A DNA stretch of 64,000 nt, taken from the NCBI RefSeq assembly GCF_003688415.1, contig NZ_REFJ01000002.1:62001-126000 (forward strand). Reading direction: 5' to 3'. This document shows positions 7,410 through 16,137 of the stretch, piece by piece; position 1 is the first letter of the stretch; every line of letters starts with the position of its first letter. The position numbers and the translations under genes are program-made. This DNA is from Umboniibacter marinipuniceus (GTDB lineage: Bacteria; Pseudomonadota; Gammaproteobacteria; Pseudomonadales; DSM-25080). The notes under the pieces are model-generated. The model was given only the letters and a program-made list of their open reading frames with translations, was not told the origin of the DNA and searched no databases.

Positions 7410-8714
7410 TTAGCTATGCTGGTTAAAGCCCGGAAGTGTGATGTTTACGGGCTTGTGGTCTTTCATGACCACCGTGTCTTCAATTCGGACGCCACCGTAC
7501 GGACGGAGCCAGTCGACTCGTGCTTGGTTGATTCGTCCGGTGCCAGTGTGTTCGGCAAGGAGTTGGTCAATGACGTAGCAACCTGGCTCAATGGTAAAGG
7601 CCATGCCCTCGGTTATTTCCCTACGAAGTCGAAGGAAAGGGTGGCCGTCAGAGGTGTTTGCTTCGGTACCCTGATGATCCAGCTGATGACCCGCCACATC
7701 GTGGGTTTGTAGGCCAATTAAGTGTCCTAGGCCGTGTGGAAAAAATGCCTTAGTCACATTAGTTGCAAGGGCTTCGTCTGCGGAGCAATTAATCAGTTTG
7801 AAGTCGCTAAGAACATCGGCGAGGCGGGTGTGCATGTCGTAATGATAACTAGCGTAGTTGCTACCAACCTTGAGGGTTTCGATCAGCGCTAACTGTTCAG
7901 CCGTTATGCGGTCAATAAACTGCTGAAATTCGCTGTGCTCTGGCGTGGTCCAAGTGCGGGTTATATCGGCAACATAGCCGTGATGTCGTGCGCCGGCATC
8001 GATAAGGAAAGCAATGGACTGATCTGGCGCAGTGGTTTCGTAACGGTCATAGTGCAAAACGGCGCCGTGGTTATTCAGTGCTACGATGCTGCTATAGGGG
8101 AGCGCTGACTCTGGCGCGCTCATGGCTAATAGGTAGTGATTGTGAATATCAATTTCCGATGCACCGGCTAGGAACGCGTCGCGGGCTGCTAGGTGAGACC
8201 GTGCAGCCATGTTGTTAGCCGTGGTCAGAAGTTCTATCTCCCAATCGGTCTTCTGCGCGCGTTCATAGTGCAAAAAGGCCAATAGATCTTCGGGGTTAGT
8301 TGTCTCAAAGCCCCACTGGGTGGGCATGTGTGGGGTATCACCCAGCCACGCACACTGTTTATAGTCAGCGAGTAGCTGCTCAGCTTGCGTGAGGGTGGGT
8401 ACCGACTTGGTATCAAAAAGTTCCAGCCACGGGCCTTGATTGAGCTGAGGTTGGGTATGCCAAAAGTCGTTGGCTTGGAGCACAATCAGTAATGGCTTTT
8501 GTCCAGGTTTAAATGCAATAAAACTATCTGGGCAGTCAGTCATGGGTACCCAGTACGCAAAGTGAGGATTGACTTTGTAGGGGTAGCTTTGATCGTCCAG
8601 ATATATTTTCTGCGGCGAACCTGAGTGAATCACCACTCCCTCGTTATGGGTAGCCGTTAGCGCGTTACTAAAGCGCTGAGTGATGGTTTCGAAATGATCG
8701 TTGTATAAATTCAT
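7410..8714 (-). CDS. pepQ: Xaa-Pro dipeptidase
   Basis: A 434-residue M24B metallopeptidase (prolidase) that cleaves dipeptides with C-terminal proline in the cytoplasm; the E. coli enzyme is 443 residues. All five metal ligands are recognisable: Asp239 (LIDAG), Asp250 (GYVADITRTW), His331 (HGLGHLIGL), Glu376 (FTIEPG) and Glu412 (GVRIEDTVV). The N-terminal creatinase-like domain covers roughly residues 1-155. It is followed by the acyltransferase gene on the same strand and preceded by a small secreted-protein gene 20 bases upstream, suggesting a three-gene transcript. Confidence 0.95.
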   Translation of the reverse strand: MNLYNDHFETITQRFSNALTATHNEGVVIHSGSPQKIYLDDQSYPYKVNPHFAYWVPMTDCPDSFIAFKPGQKPLLIVLQANDFWHTQPQLNQGPWLELFDTKSVPTLTQAEQLLADYKQCAWLGDTPHMPTQWGFETTNPEDLLAFLHYERAQKTDWEIELLTTANNMAARSHLAARDAFLAGASEIDIHNHYLLAMSAPESALPYSSIVALNNHGAVLHYDRYETTAPDQSIAFLIDAGARHHGYVADITRTWTTPEHSEFQQFIDRITAEQLALIETLKVGSNYASYHYDMHTRLADVLSDFKLINCSADEALATNVTKAFFPHGLGHLIGLQTHDVAGHQLDHQGTEANTSDGHPFLRLRREITEGMAFTIEPGCYVIDQLLAEHTGTGRINQARVDWLRPYGGVRIEDTVVMKDHKPVNITLPGFNQHS

Positions 8715-8734
8715 ATTGACCTTCTAGGGCAAAG

Positions 8735-9220
8735 TTAGCGGATGGGAACCTGTTGAAGTTGTTCGAGGGTCCGCTGATAGATTTCGTAGAAATTAACGTT
8801 AGCGCCGCCTTCGGCTCGACGAGAGATTAGTGTTGAGGGGAATACACAGGGGGTCTGCTCTCGCAGACACAGCGCGCGACTCTTTCCTTTGTCATCCTCG
8901 TAGGACGCCCAACGAAAGTTGTTGTAGGTTGCTTCCTGAAGTAAGTCTCCCATATATATGCCGATAGCCTGCATTAATCGACGATCGGTTCGATCAATTC
9001 GATTGTCATCGAACAGCCGTTGAAAGGTTTTTAAATCATACTCGTTGCCATTTAGCCAAGTTCCAGCTGCGGAAATCTCGGCTTTTAAGTAATCGCGTTG
9101 CGCAGCTAAATATTGCAGCATGATGGTAGACGGCGAGTTTATTTCAACGTCTTCGTCAGCGGCGAAGCTCTGGCTTGCTAATGGCAGTGTTAACAAGAGT
9201 AGTAATGTTATTGTCCGCAA
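8735..9220 (-). CDS. Hypothetical exported protein (161 aa)
   Basis: A 161-residue protein with a clear signal peptide (MRTITLLLLLTLPLASQSFA, cleavage after residue 20). The mature part is mostly helical and charged, with two cysteines close together (ALCLREQTPCVF) that could form a periplasmic disulfide. I do not recognise the family. It lies 20 bases upstream of pepQ on the same strand and could be the first gene of that transcript. Confidence 0.7.
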   Translation of the reverse strand: MRTITLLLLLTLPLASQSFAADEDVEINSPSTIMLQYLAAQRDYLKAEISAAGTWLNGNEYDLKTFQRLFDDNRIDRTDRRLMQAIGIYMGDLLQEATYNNFRWASYEDDKGKSRALCLREQTPCVFPSTLISRRAEGGANVNFYEIYQRTLEQLQQVPIR

Positions 9221-9380
9221 GATTGAATCTCCTAGCTAAATTTAGTTGCTTTTGATAACCATTCTAACGCAGAAATCTGGGTTGAGTAGCATTAATTGGG
9301 TGATCGCCATGAGTTGTTTTGCCGTACTATTGCGCTATAGTGTTGGCACAATAATTAGCTAGTTCGATTTAAGGAACAAT

Positions 9381-10031
9381 ATGAATCTTCGCGTAGTAGT
9401 GATTCCAGTCACACTCTACCAGCAGAACTGTAGTTTGCTTATCTGCAATGAGACTAACAAAGCGGCACTGGTAGACCCTGGCGGTGACGTAGAAAAGCTC
9501 TATAGTGCAGTTACTAAAGAAGGTGTGCAGATAGAGAAAATTTTGCTTACCCACGGTCATCTCGATCACTGTTCAGCCGCTCGCGTGGTGGCTGATCACT
9601 ATCAAGTTAGTATTGAGGGACCGCACAAGGCGGATCAATTTTGGATAGATCAACTGCCCTTGCAGTGTGCACAAGCTGGGTTTCCCGCTGTCACCGTTTT
9701 TCAGCCAGATCGCTATCTAGAGGATCGTGACACAGTAACGGTAGGAAATGTATCGCTAGATGTATATCACTGTCCTGGGCACACCCCTGGCCATTTGGTA
9801 TTTCATGACTCGAAGAACCAATTGGCTTGGGTAGGAGATGTCATCTTTAAGGGATCAATTGGTCGTACTGATTTTCCGCAAAGTAACCACCAGGCGTTAA
9901 TCGACAGCATTCGAGAAAAGCTCTTTAAGCTTGATGATGCAACACAGTTTATACCTGGACATGGACCTACTTCTACGTTTGGCGCTGAGCGCGCTACTAA
10001 CCCATTTGTAGCTGATGCTCGCTACCGTTAA
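9381..10031 (+). CDS. MBL-fold metallo-hydrolase, glyoxalase II-like (YcbL type)
   Basis: A 216-residue metallo-beta-lactamase-fold hydrolase. The HxHxDH metal motif is THGHLDH (His58, His60, Asp62, His63), followed by CPGHTPGHLVF and, near the C-terminus, IPGHGPTSTFGAE. The length and the lack of the glyoxalase II C-terminal substrate domain resemble YcbL, which has weak thioesterase activity on S-lactoylglutathione. The full-length GloB is elsewhere in the window (40511-41284). The gene starts a two-gene unit with the amidohydrolase fusion 15 bases downstream. Confidence 0.88.
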   Translation: MNLRVVVIPVTLYQQNCSLLICNETNKAALVDPGGDVEKLYSAVTKEGVQIEKILLTHGHLDHCSAARVVADHYQVSIEGPHKADQFWIDQLPLQCAQAGFPAVTVFQPDRYLEDRDTVTVGNVSLDVYHCPGHTPGHLVFHDSKNQLAWVGDVIFKGSIGRTDFPQSNHQALIDSIREKLFKLDDATQFIPGHGPTSTFGAERATNPFVADARYR

Positions 10032-10046
10032 ATTGAGGACGTACTG

Positions 10047-13000
10047 ATGAATAAGTTAAGTCATGTATTGATCGCCCTTCTCGCTGCACTGTCTAGCTTT
10101 TCCTTCGCCGAGGATGCTAGTGACGAGTCCTGGGATATCGAAGGTGCCAATGGGGGAGAGCTAAGTCGTATTCAGTTCACCACTGATGAGGGAACTTGGA
10201 TGAACGTTGATGTTTCTCCTCGGGGTGACTTAGTCGTTTTCGATCTCTTAGGTGACATTTACACCATGCCTCTTAGTGGGGGCAAGGCAACCGCCTTAAC
10301 TCAGGGTCGAGCACTTGATATTCAACCTCGTTTCTCGCCTGATGGTGATTGGATTAGTTTTACGTCTGATCGTAATGGGGCCGATAACATTTGGGTGATG
10401 AAAGTGGATGGTAGTGAAGCTCGCGCCATCTCTAACGAAGACTTTCGTCTGCTCAATAACGCTTGGTGGCATCCAAATGGCGACTATTTAGTTGCGCGTA
10501 AGCACTTCACCGGAACACGTTCCTTGGGAGCGGGTGAAATGTGGCTCTATCATGTAAATGGTGGTGACGGTATTCAGCTTACCGAGCGCAGAAATGAGCA
10601 GCAGGATTCCGGTGAGCCCGCATTTTCACCAGACGGTCGCTACGTTTATTTTTCTGAAGACACTACTCGTGGACCTTTCTTTCAGTACAACAAAGATGCG
10701 AATGGTGAGATTTATCAAATTCAGCAATTGGATATGGAAACGGGTGAGTTAGCCACCTTAATTAGTGGTTATGGCGGCTCAGCTCGACCGAGCCCTTCGC
10801 CTGATGGCAAGTACATTGCTTTCGTTCGTAGGCACCGTGGTGATACTCAGCTCTGGCTATACGAGCGTGAATCCGGACGACAGTTCGAGGTATACGGCGA
10901 CTTAGAGCATGATCAGCAGGAGGCTTGGGCAATCTTTGGCGTTTACCCGAATATCAGCTGGACTCCGGATGCTGAATCCCTGTTATTTTGGTCGCAGGGT
11001 AAGATCAAGCGTCTCGATGTCTCGTCGGGTGACGTGGCCGAGGTCCCCTTTTCAGTTGATGTAGACATGCCGGTAGTCAGTGCCGTTGAGCATGATTTTA
11101 CCATTCCCGAAGGGCAGTTCAATGCGCAGATGATCCGCGACGTTACCACTTCACCTGACGGCTCGAAGGTGGTCTTCCACGCGGCAGGATTCCTGTGGAT
11201 CAGCGACACCAACAATGGCGAGGCAAAGCGCCTAACGCGCTCTAGCGACTTCGAATATCAGCCGAGCTTCTCGCCGGACGGTCGCCGAATTATCTATGTT
11301 GCGTGGAACGATGAAGACTTAGCCCAAGTTCGTAGTGTGAACCTGCGCGGTCGCTCGATGAAAAAGTTAACAGATAGACCTGGTTATTACGCGAATCCTA
11401 CCTACTCCTTGGATGGCGATTCCATTGCCTACGAGCGGACTTCTGGGAACGATCTCCTAGGCTATGTTTACGGTGTTGATACAGGTATTTTTGTTGCCGA
11501 AGACGATGGTGATGAAGCGCGTAAGGTCAGTTCTCACGGGCGCAGGCCACAGTTCGATGCGAACGGCAGCGGACTTTACTTCCTTGATGGCTATGGACTC
11601 GAAAAACAGTTTATGTGGGTTGGCCTTTCAGGTGGCGAAGCACGAAATATCTTTGATCTGAAGTACGTGAATGATATCAAGCTAAGTCCCGCTCGTGATT
11701 TTGTTGCCTTCACTGAGTTGTTCACGGCTTATGTTGCACCGATGCCAGCGATTGGTAAAGCTATAGAGTTAAGCCGAAACACAACGGCTATTCCCGTTGA
11801 TAAAGTTGCTGAGAATAGTGGCAGCTCACTTCACTGGAGTCGCTCTGGCGAGCAGCTCCATTGGATGACAGGTAATGCTTACCACAGCACTGCGCTCACT
11901 GCGCTTTTGGGCGATGCTGAGGCTGAGCACAAGCAACTTACGTTGGTGGCAACGCTGAATGTGGCAGCACCGTCAAATCAGTATGCGCTGGTTGGCGCAC
12001 GAGTCATTACTGGGCGCCCTGGTGAAGTGTTGGAGCAGGCGACGGTATTGATCGACGGAAGTAAGATCGCTGGCGTTGTTGCGGAAGCGGATATCCCTGA
12101 AGCTTATCAGCGCATTGATGTTTCAGGTAAGACGATAATTCCTGGACTCGTTGATGCGCATGCCCATGCCGAGCATTTCTACGGTGGCGTTTCTCCTCAG
12201 TCGAACTGGGCCTATTTGGCCAATCTCGCCTATGGTGTTACCACTATTCAAGATCCGTCGGCCAGTACTGAATTTGTTTTTGGTCAAGCTGAAATGGTAC
12301 GAAGCGGTGCGATGTTGGGTCCTCGTGTGTATTCAACGGGGTCAATCTTGTACGGCGCAGATGGCGATTTTAAGGCGGAAATCAATTCGCTTGACGATGC
12401 CAGAACTCATTTGTCACGTTTGAAAGCGGTTGGAGCGACATCCGTGAAGAGCTATAACCAGCCCCGTCGCGATCAGCGTCAGCAGGTTAACCAGGCTGCT
12501 CGAGAACTGGGTTTGTTGGTGGTAATGGAAGGTGGCTCTACTTTCTATCATAACCTCTCGATGATTCTTGATGGGTCTACAGGTATTGAACACAACATTC
12601 CGGTAGCGCCGCTGTACCGAGACATGGAGATGCTCTGGCAGAATACAAATGTGGGTTATACCCCAACGCTTGTGGTGAGCTACGGTGGCATGAGTGGTGA
12701 ATATTATTGGTACCAACATGACGACGTATTCAACGCTGAGCCATTGCGTCAGTTTGTACCTAATGACTGGTTAGATTCTCGTTCACTTCGTCGTCAGAAG
12801 ACCCCTGAGTTTGATTACTATCATATTCAGGTCTCTGAGGCAGTAAACCGCGTTAAAGCAATGGGCGTGGGGGTTCAAGTTGGCGGTCATGGACAAATGC
12901 AGGGCCTAGCAATGCATTGGGAAATGTGGAATTTAGGTCTTGGTGGTATGACCCCACTGGATATCATTCACAGCGCTACCTTGTCAGGGGCCGAGTACCT

Positions 13001-13247
13001 AGGCTTAGACGCGCATATCGGAAGTATTGAGACGGGTAAGTTGGCGGACATGGTTATTCTTGAAGATAACCCGCTAGAAGATATTCGTCATTCCGATTCA
13101 ATGACCATGGTGGTGATTAATGGTGAGCTTCGCCGGGTGAACGATCTTGCTAATCTGTTGCAAGATGGTGAAGGAGCCCCGTCCGTATGGCATCGAGTAG
13201 AAGGAGCGGTAGCTTCGCCAACCAATACGCGAGCTCATTCGCACTAA
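10047..13247 (+). CDS. Exported TolB-like beta-propeller/amidohydrolase fusion protein
   Basis: A 1066-residue protein. A signal peptide (about residues 1-21, ending FSFA) is followed by repeated PD40/WD40-like units, seen as recurring F-S-P-D-G segments (RFSPDGDWISF, AFSPDGRYVYF, SFSPDGRRIIY), that fill roughly residues 40-620 as propellers. The C-terminal ~400 residues are an amidohydrolase (imidazolonepropionase/prolidase-like): metal motif VDAHAHAEHF, later GIEHNIPV and GGHGQMQG, and the closing GSIETGKLADMVILEDNPLEDI. It probably hydrolyses a peptide-like or cyclic amide substrate in the periplasm; the substrate is unknown. A good ribosome site (GAGGA) precedes the ATG. Confidence 0.88.
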   Translation: MNKLSHVLIALLAALSSFSFAEDASDESWDIEGANGGELSRIQFTTDEGTWMNVDVSPRGDLVVFDLLGDIYTMPLSGGKATALTQGRALDIQPRFSPDGDWISFTSDRNGADNIWVMKVDGSEARAISNEDFRLLNNAWWHPNGDYLVARKHFTGTRSLGAGEMWLYHVNGGDGIQLTERRNEQQDSGEPAFSPDGRYVYFSEDTTRGPFFQYNKDANGEIYQIQQLDMETGELATLISGYGGSARPSPSPDGKYIAFVRRHRGDTQLWLYERESGRQFEVYGDLEHDQQEAWAIFGVYPNISWTPDAESLLFWSQGKIKRLDVSSGDVAEVPFSVDVDMPVVSAVEHDFTIPEGQFNAQMIRDVTTSPDGSKVVFHAAGFLWISDTNNGEAKRLTRSSDFEYQPSFSPDGRRIIYVAWNDEDLAQVRSVNLRGRSMKKLTDRPGYYANPTYSLDGDSIAYERTSGNDLLGYVYGVDTGIFVAEDDGDEARKVSSHGRRPQFDANGSGLYFLDGYGLEKQFMWVGLSGGEARNIFDLKYVNDIKLSPARDFVAFTELFTAYVAPMPAIGKAIELSRNTTAIPVDKVAENSGSSLHWSRSGEQLHWMTGNAYHSTALTALLGDAEAEHKQLTLVATLNVAAPSNQYALVGARVITGRPGEVLEQATVLIDGSKIAGVVAEADIPEAYQRIDVSGKTIIPGLVDAHAHAEHFYGGVSPQSNWAYLANLAYGVTTIQDPSASTEFVFGQAEMVRSGAMLGPRVYSTGSILYGADGDFKAEINSLDDARTHLSRLKAVGATSVKSYNQPRRDQRQQVNQAARELGLLVVMEGGSTFYHNLSMILDGSTGIEHNIPVAPLYRDMEMLWQNTNVGYTPTLVVSYGGMSGEYYWYQHDDVFNAEPLRQFVPNDWLDSRSLRRQKTPEFDYYHIQVSEAVNRVKAMGVGVQVGGHGQMQGLAMHWEMWNLGLGGMTPLDIIHSATLSGAEYLGLDAHIGSIETGKLADMVILEDNPLEDIRHSDSMTMVVINGELRRVNDLANLLQDGEGAPSVWHRVEGAVASPTNTRAHSH

Positions 13248-13266
13248 CTCCAAAATAAAAAAACTG

Positions 13267-13294
13267 CGCCAACTGCATCCGTTTGTAGTTGGCG
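13267..13294 (+). terminator. Stem-loop after the amidohydrolase gene
   Basis: Arms CGCCAACT and AGTTGGCG enclose a 12-base loop. The downstream side has only TCTATTT, so as a plus-strand terminator it is weak; an A-run lies on its left side. It sits between the amidohydrolase gene and the GIN-domain gene. Confidence 0.5.
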
Positions 13295-13343
13295 TGCGTC
13301 TATTTAAGGGAATAGAACATTAATCTTTAAGGGAAATAATATT

Positions 13344-14105
13344 ATGCGTAAGTTAGCTTCTGCTCTTACACTTTTTGCGTCAACTATCACCTTTGCTGGC
13401 GTTACTGATCGTCATGTCGATCTTGATGATTTTGACGTAATTAATCTCAAGGGCAATATTGATGTCAGTGTGACACAGTCTGATCAATTCTCAGTAATCG
13501 TAGAAACGGAAGAAGAATGGCAGCAATGGGTAATGGTTGAGCGTGATGGTGATACCTTGACCTTACGTATGGATCCGCGCAGGCCGACGGGTTTCTTCGG
13601 CGATGATTTCGATGTAGATGTGTATGTCCAAATGCCACAAATTGAAGAGATCTTTATCCAAGGCTCTGGTGAGATCTTTGCTGAGACAATTGAAGCTGAT
13701 GATCTCGAACTTAGAATTGACGGAAGCGGAGACATTGTCGTGTCGGCTGTTGTCGCCACCAACCTAGACATAGCTGTAAATGGTTCTGGTGATATCAAGC
13801 TCGCTAACGTTGGTGCCGAGGATGTACGAATCAAAGTATCCGGATCTGGTGATGTTAAGGTCGCCGAAATCAATGCGCTCACAATCGATAGCGTCATTCG
13901 TGGCTCTGGCGACATTAAAGTTGCGGGCTCAGTTGATGGTACTGTAGTGGAAATCTATGGCTCGGGTGACTTCGACGGTCGCTACCTAGAAGTGGGCGAC
14001 ACGGAAGTTACTATTTTCGGCTCCGGCGATGTGTGGTTAAATGCTAACTCCATTGCTCGTCAATCTATTCGCGGTAGTGGGGATGTCCATTTAACTCGCC
14101 ACTAA
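13344..14105 (+). CDS. Exported head-GIN domain protein (DUF2807) with GSGD repeats
   Basis: A 253-residue exported protein with a signal peptide of about 18 residues (ending TFAG). The mature protein is a DUF2807/head-GIN beta-helix. Eight units of roughly 20 residues each carry G-S-G followed by D or E (IQGSGEIF, IDGSGDIV, VNGSGDIK, VSGSGDVK, IRGSGDIK, IYGSGDFD, IFGSGDVW, IRGSGDVH), evenly spaced from about residue 107 to the C-terminus. Such repeats make a parallel beta-solenoid with an aspartate ladder. No catalytic residues are evident; adhesion or ligand binding in the periplasm or at the cell surface is possible. It follows a stem-loop and so is probably a separate unit from the gene before it. 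Confidence 0.85.
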   Translation: MRKLASALTLFASTITFAGVTDRHVDLDDFDVINLKGNIDVSVTQSDQFSVIVETEEEWQQWVMVERDGDTLTLRMDPRRPTGFFGDDFDVDVYVQMPQIEEIFIQGSGEIFAETIEADDLELRIDGSGDIVVSAVVATNLDIAVNGSGDIKLANVGAEDVRIKVSGSGDVKVAEINALTIDSVIRGSGDIKVAGSVDGTVVEIYGSGDFDGRYLEVGDTEVTIFGSGDVWLNANSIARQSIRGSGDVHLTRH

Positions 14106-14126
14106 CATCGTATGGGAGTTTAGCTA

Positions 14127-14492
14127 GTGCTAACTGATAATAGTCACGATAATTTCGAAATCTTTCTTCAGCAAATCGTTTCAACTGGATCGGTTTGGAC
14201 GCTTAAAAATGATGACGGCTTTGCTGTTGTGGGCTCCGAGCGTTTCCCCGATGGTGAGGTGATACCGTTTTGGAGTGAAAAAGCGTTTGTTGAGGCAGTG
14301 CTCACTGATGATTGGGCATCTTTTGAGGTTGTCGAGATTGCCCTAGAGGGCTTCGTTGAAGAATGGTTAGAAGGTATGCACGAAGACGAGTTCTTGGTAG
14401 GGGTTAATTGGACTGAAGCGCTGGAAGGCGTTGAGATTGAACCAATGGACCTAGCAGACCAAATTGATAGCCTGCTAGACGACATTGAGTAA
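14127..14492 (+). CDS. DUF2750 domain-containing protein
   Basis: A 121-residue acidic cytosolic protein of the DUF2750 type. It has the pattern of that family: an N-terminal helix (FEIFLQQIVSTGSVWTL), a W-containing strand with LPFWS-like segment (here VIPFWSEKAFVEAV), and a LEGFVEEWLEGM helix. No function is established for the family. The start is GTG at 14127 with GGGAG about 8 bases upstream. It is convergent with queD; the stop codons are adjacent with no gap. Confidence 0.8.
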   Translation: MLTDNSHDNFEIFLQQIVSTGSVWTLKNDDGFAVVGSERFPDGEVIPFWSEKAFVEAVLTDDWASFEVVEIALEGFVEEWLEGMHEDEFLVGVNWTEALEGVEIEPMDLADQIDSLLDDIE

Positions 14493-14858
14493 TTACTTGG
14501 CCTTCGGGCCCAGATAACTGCATCCTGACGTACAAGTTTCCCTAATTTCAACACGACTAAGCAACGGTAGGGTGGGTTGAAGCTTTTCCCAGATCCACTC
14601 TGCTAACACCTCACTGGTTGGGTTCTCCAGCCCAGGTATATCATTCAAGTAATAGTGATCTAGTTGATCATAAATGGGTTTGAATGCTTTCTTAATGTCA
14701 CCAAAGTCTATAACCCAGCCCATAACCGGATCTACAGGCCCTTCCACCGCAATTCGAACCATGAACGAATGACCGTGGAGGCGCGCACATTTGTGCCCTT
14801 CAGGCACGTTTGGAAGGCGGTGAGCCGCTTCGAAAGTGAATTCTTTAAATAGTTCCAT
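14493..14858 (-). CDS. queD: 6-carboxytetrahydropterin synthase (QueD)
   Basis: A 121-residue enzyme of queuosine biosynthesis that converts dihydroneopterin triphosphate to 6-carboxy-tetrahydropterin. Zinc histidines are His13 (EAAHRLP) and His28/His30 (RLHGHSF); the catalytic cysteine is Cys24 in [10 protein letters not shown], and a [10 protein letters not shown] segment follows. I take the ATG at 14858, preceded by GGAGACA, because the enzyme family begins [10 protein letters not shown]; the longer reading to 14945 adds 29 residues without a family match. No other queuosine gene is nearby. Confidence 0.92.
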   Translation of the reverse strand: MELFKEFTFEAAHRLPNVPEGHKCARLHGHSFMVRIAVEGPVDPVMGWVIDFGDIKKAFKPIYDQLDHYYLNDIPGLENPTSEVLAEWIWEKLQPTLPLLSRVEIRETCTSGCSYLGPKAK

Positions 14859-15045
14859 GGGTGTCTCCGTGTATATATCTGCGCATCCTAATCTTTTGTT
14901 GCTTGAAAATAAAGCAATTGACCGCTTAGAACCCAATTTGTCCACTGGTCATAAACCTGTGCTCTAAATGTGATTTGTGTCACATTCATGGTCTTCACTT
15001 CTTAGTAGTTAAGTTAAAAGTGACTATTTTTCAGTTGTTGATTAT

Positions 15046-15084
15046 TAGGACGCTTATCAAGACGCTAGGACGCTTAATCAAGAC
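15046..15084 (+). repeat. Tandem 20-bp direct repeat upstream of orphan membrane protein gene
   Basis: TAGGACGCTTATCAAGAC and, 20 bases later, TAGGACGCTTAATCAAGAC (one inserted A). The pair lies 130-170 bases upstream of the next gene and may be a paired regulator-binding site or a small local duplication. Confidence 0.6.
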
Positions 15085-15214
15085 AGGATTGGCTTTAGCG
15101 AAGCCGTTTTCGAACTAACCTGGGATTGGTTGGACCTATCTGAATATCAAGTAAGGACTGCTTAAAGGCATTCTTATCCATTGGTTTAAGCTTTGTTTAG
15201 TAAGGACGCGTGCG

Positions 15215-15817
15215 ATGGAAAGGGACTGGGTTTCAAGATTAAGTTGCCAGATTGGCGAGCATCAGCTGGTTGTTAAATGGCATCGCGGCCTGGGTTCAAT
15301 GTCGCTCTCCATGGATGGAGATATTTTATCGAGGATTCGCATTTCAGATATCGCGCTTAAACCGCTGTTTCATAATTTAGAAATTACAGGCCATCAAGTA
15401 GCTGTAGAGATTGGTGCAGTTATTCATGCGGGAACACTGCTAGTTAGAATCTATGTTGAAGGCGAGAAGAAGATTGAACAGTCGATCTCAGCTCAAGAGG
15501 CTTACAACGTGCGCTTGAATAACCTGGGAGAGCTCCAGCCATATAGTCCTTCAATGTCAGAAACCATTCAGTACGGACTGATCTTTTTCATCACGCTCTT
15601 TATCTCTGCGCTCATTATGACCTTCTTTTTTAAGCTTGCCGGCATGTTGGATTTCGACAATCCATTCGAGCCGATTCTCTTCGCCAGTATACTAAGTCTT
15701 ATCACCTTGGTCGCCATTCCTCGACTACCAATGTTAAGGCGAATCTATGACCCTAATAGAATGGCTAGATTGAACCAGATAAGTAGGTTGTCAAATCGAA
15801 TTCAATCTAGTGAATAG
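15215..15817 (+). CDS. Hypothetical two-TM membrane protein (200 aa)
   Basis: A 200-residue protein I do not recognise. The first ~115 residues are soluble and beta-rich (HQLVVKWHRGLGSMSLSMDG at 16-35), with no signal peptide. Two strongly hydrophobic helices follow at about 122-142 and 151-170, and the C-terminus is short and basic (RRIYDPNRMARLNQISRLSNRI). This is the layout of a protein with a cytosolic sensor or binding domain anchored by a helical hairpin. Start ATG at 15215. It is isolated: about 270 bases without a gene upstream, and a LuxR-type HTH gene convergent downstream. Confidence 0.7.
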   Translation: MERDWVSRLSCQIGEHQLVVKWHRGLGSMSLSMDGDILSRIRISDIALKPLFHNLEITGHQVAVEIGAVIHAGTLLVRIYVEGEKKIEQSISAQEAYNVRLNNLGELQPYSPSMSETIQYGLIFFITLFISALIMTFFFKLAGMLDFDNPFEPILFASILSLITLVAIPRLPMLRRIYDPNRMARLNQISRLSNRIQSSE

Positions 15818-15828
15818 TAGCGCTTCAG

Positions 15829-15860
15829 AAAGCCAGTTTTAATAGGCTAGGTTGGCTTTT
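15829..15860 (+). terminator. Possible terminator of the orphan membrane protein gene
   Basis: Arms AAAGCCA (15829-15835) and TGGCTTT (15853-15859) around a 17-base loop, ending in a short T-run, 12 bases after the stop codon. Confidence 0.5.
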
Positions 15861-16137
15861 GGCTGAATACCTTCCGAGGGGCGTCGTGGCATAGTGAAGG
15901 TAGCAGGGGGGCTAATTGAAACTGAACGCCATGGAAACACCCCCTAAAGATCTAGGAGATGCCCTGAACGTGTCTACGCCGCGCTTAGGTGCATTGATAG
16001 CCCTAGGGTGCGAATGACAACCTATTAATCAACCTTCAATTCTACCCTAGAAGCGTTTAAACGCCGTGAACCGAGATGCGTGATCTTCGCTCTGTTTAAG
16101 CTGCTAACTTAGTTTTTAAATTTCTCAACGCCCTGCG
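15861..16137. other. Intergenic stretch with no convincing gene
   Basis: Non-coding gap between the orphan membrane protein gene and the convergent LuxR-type HTH gene. It holds a 28-codon reading frame (15931-16017) without a good ribosome site, and no clear terminator for the minus-strand gene. I see nothing else that can be supported. Confidence 0.5.

Noticed and set aside
13484-13915. 143-codon minus-strand frame, Ser/Pro-rich
   Set aside because: It is a shadow of the GSGD repeats of the plus-strand gene; no ribosome site and biased composition.
15931-16017. 28-codon plus-strand frame (METPPKDLGDALNV start)
   Set aside because: Too short, the G-run upstream is not a normal ribosome site, and no homologue is known to me; left as part of the intergenic stretch.
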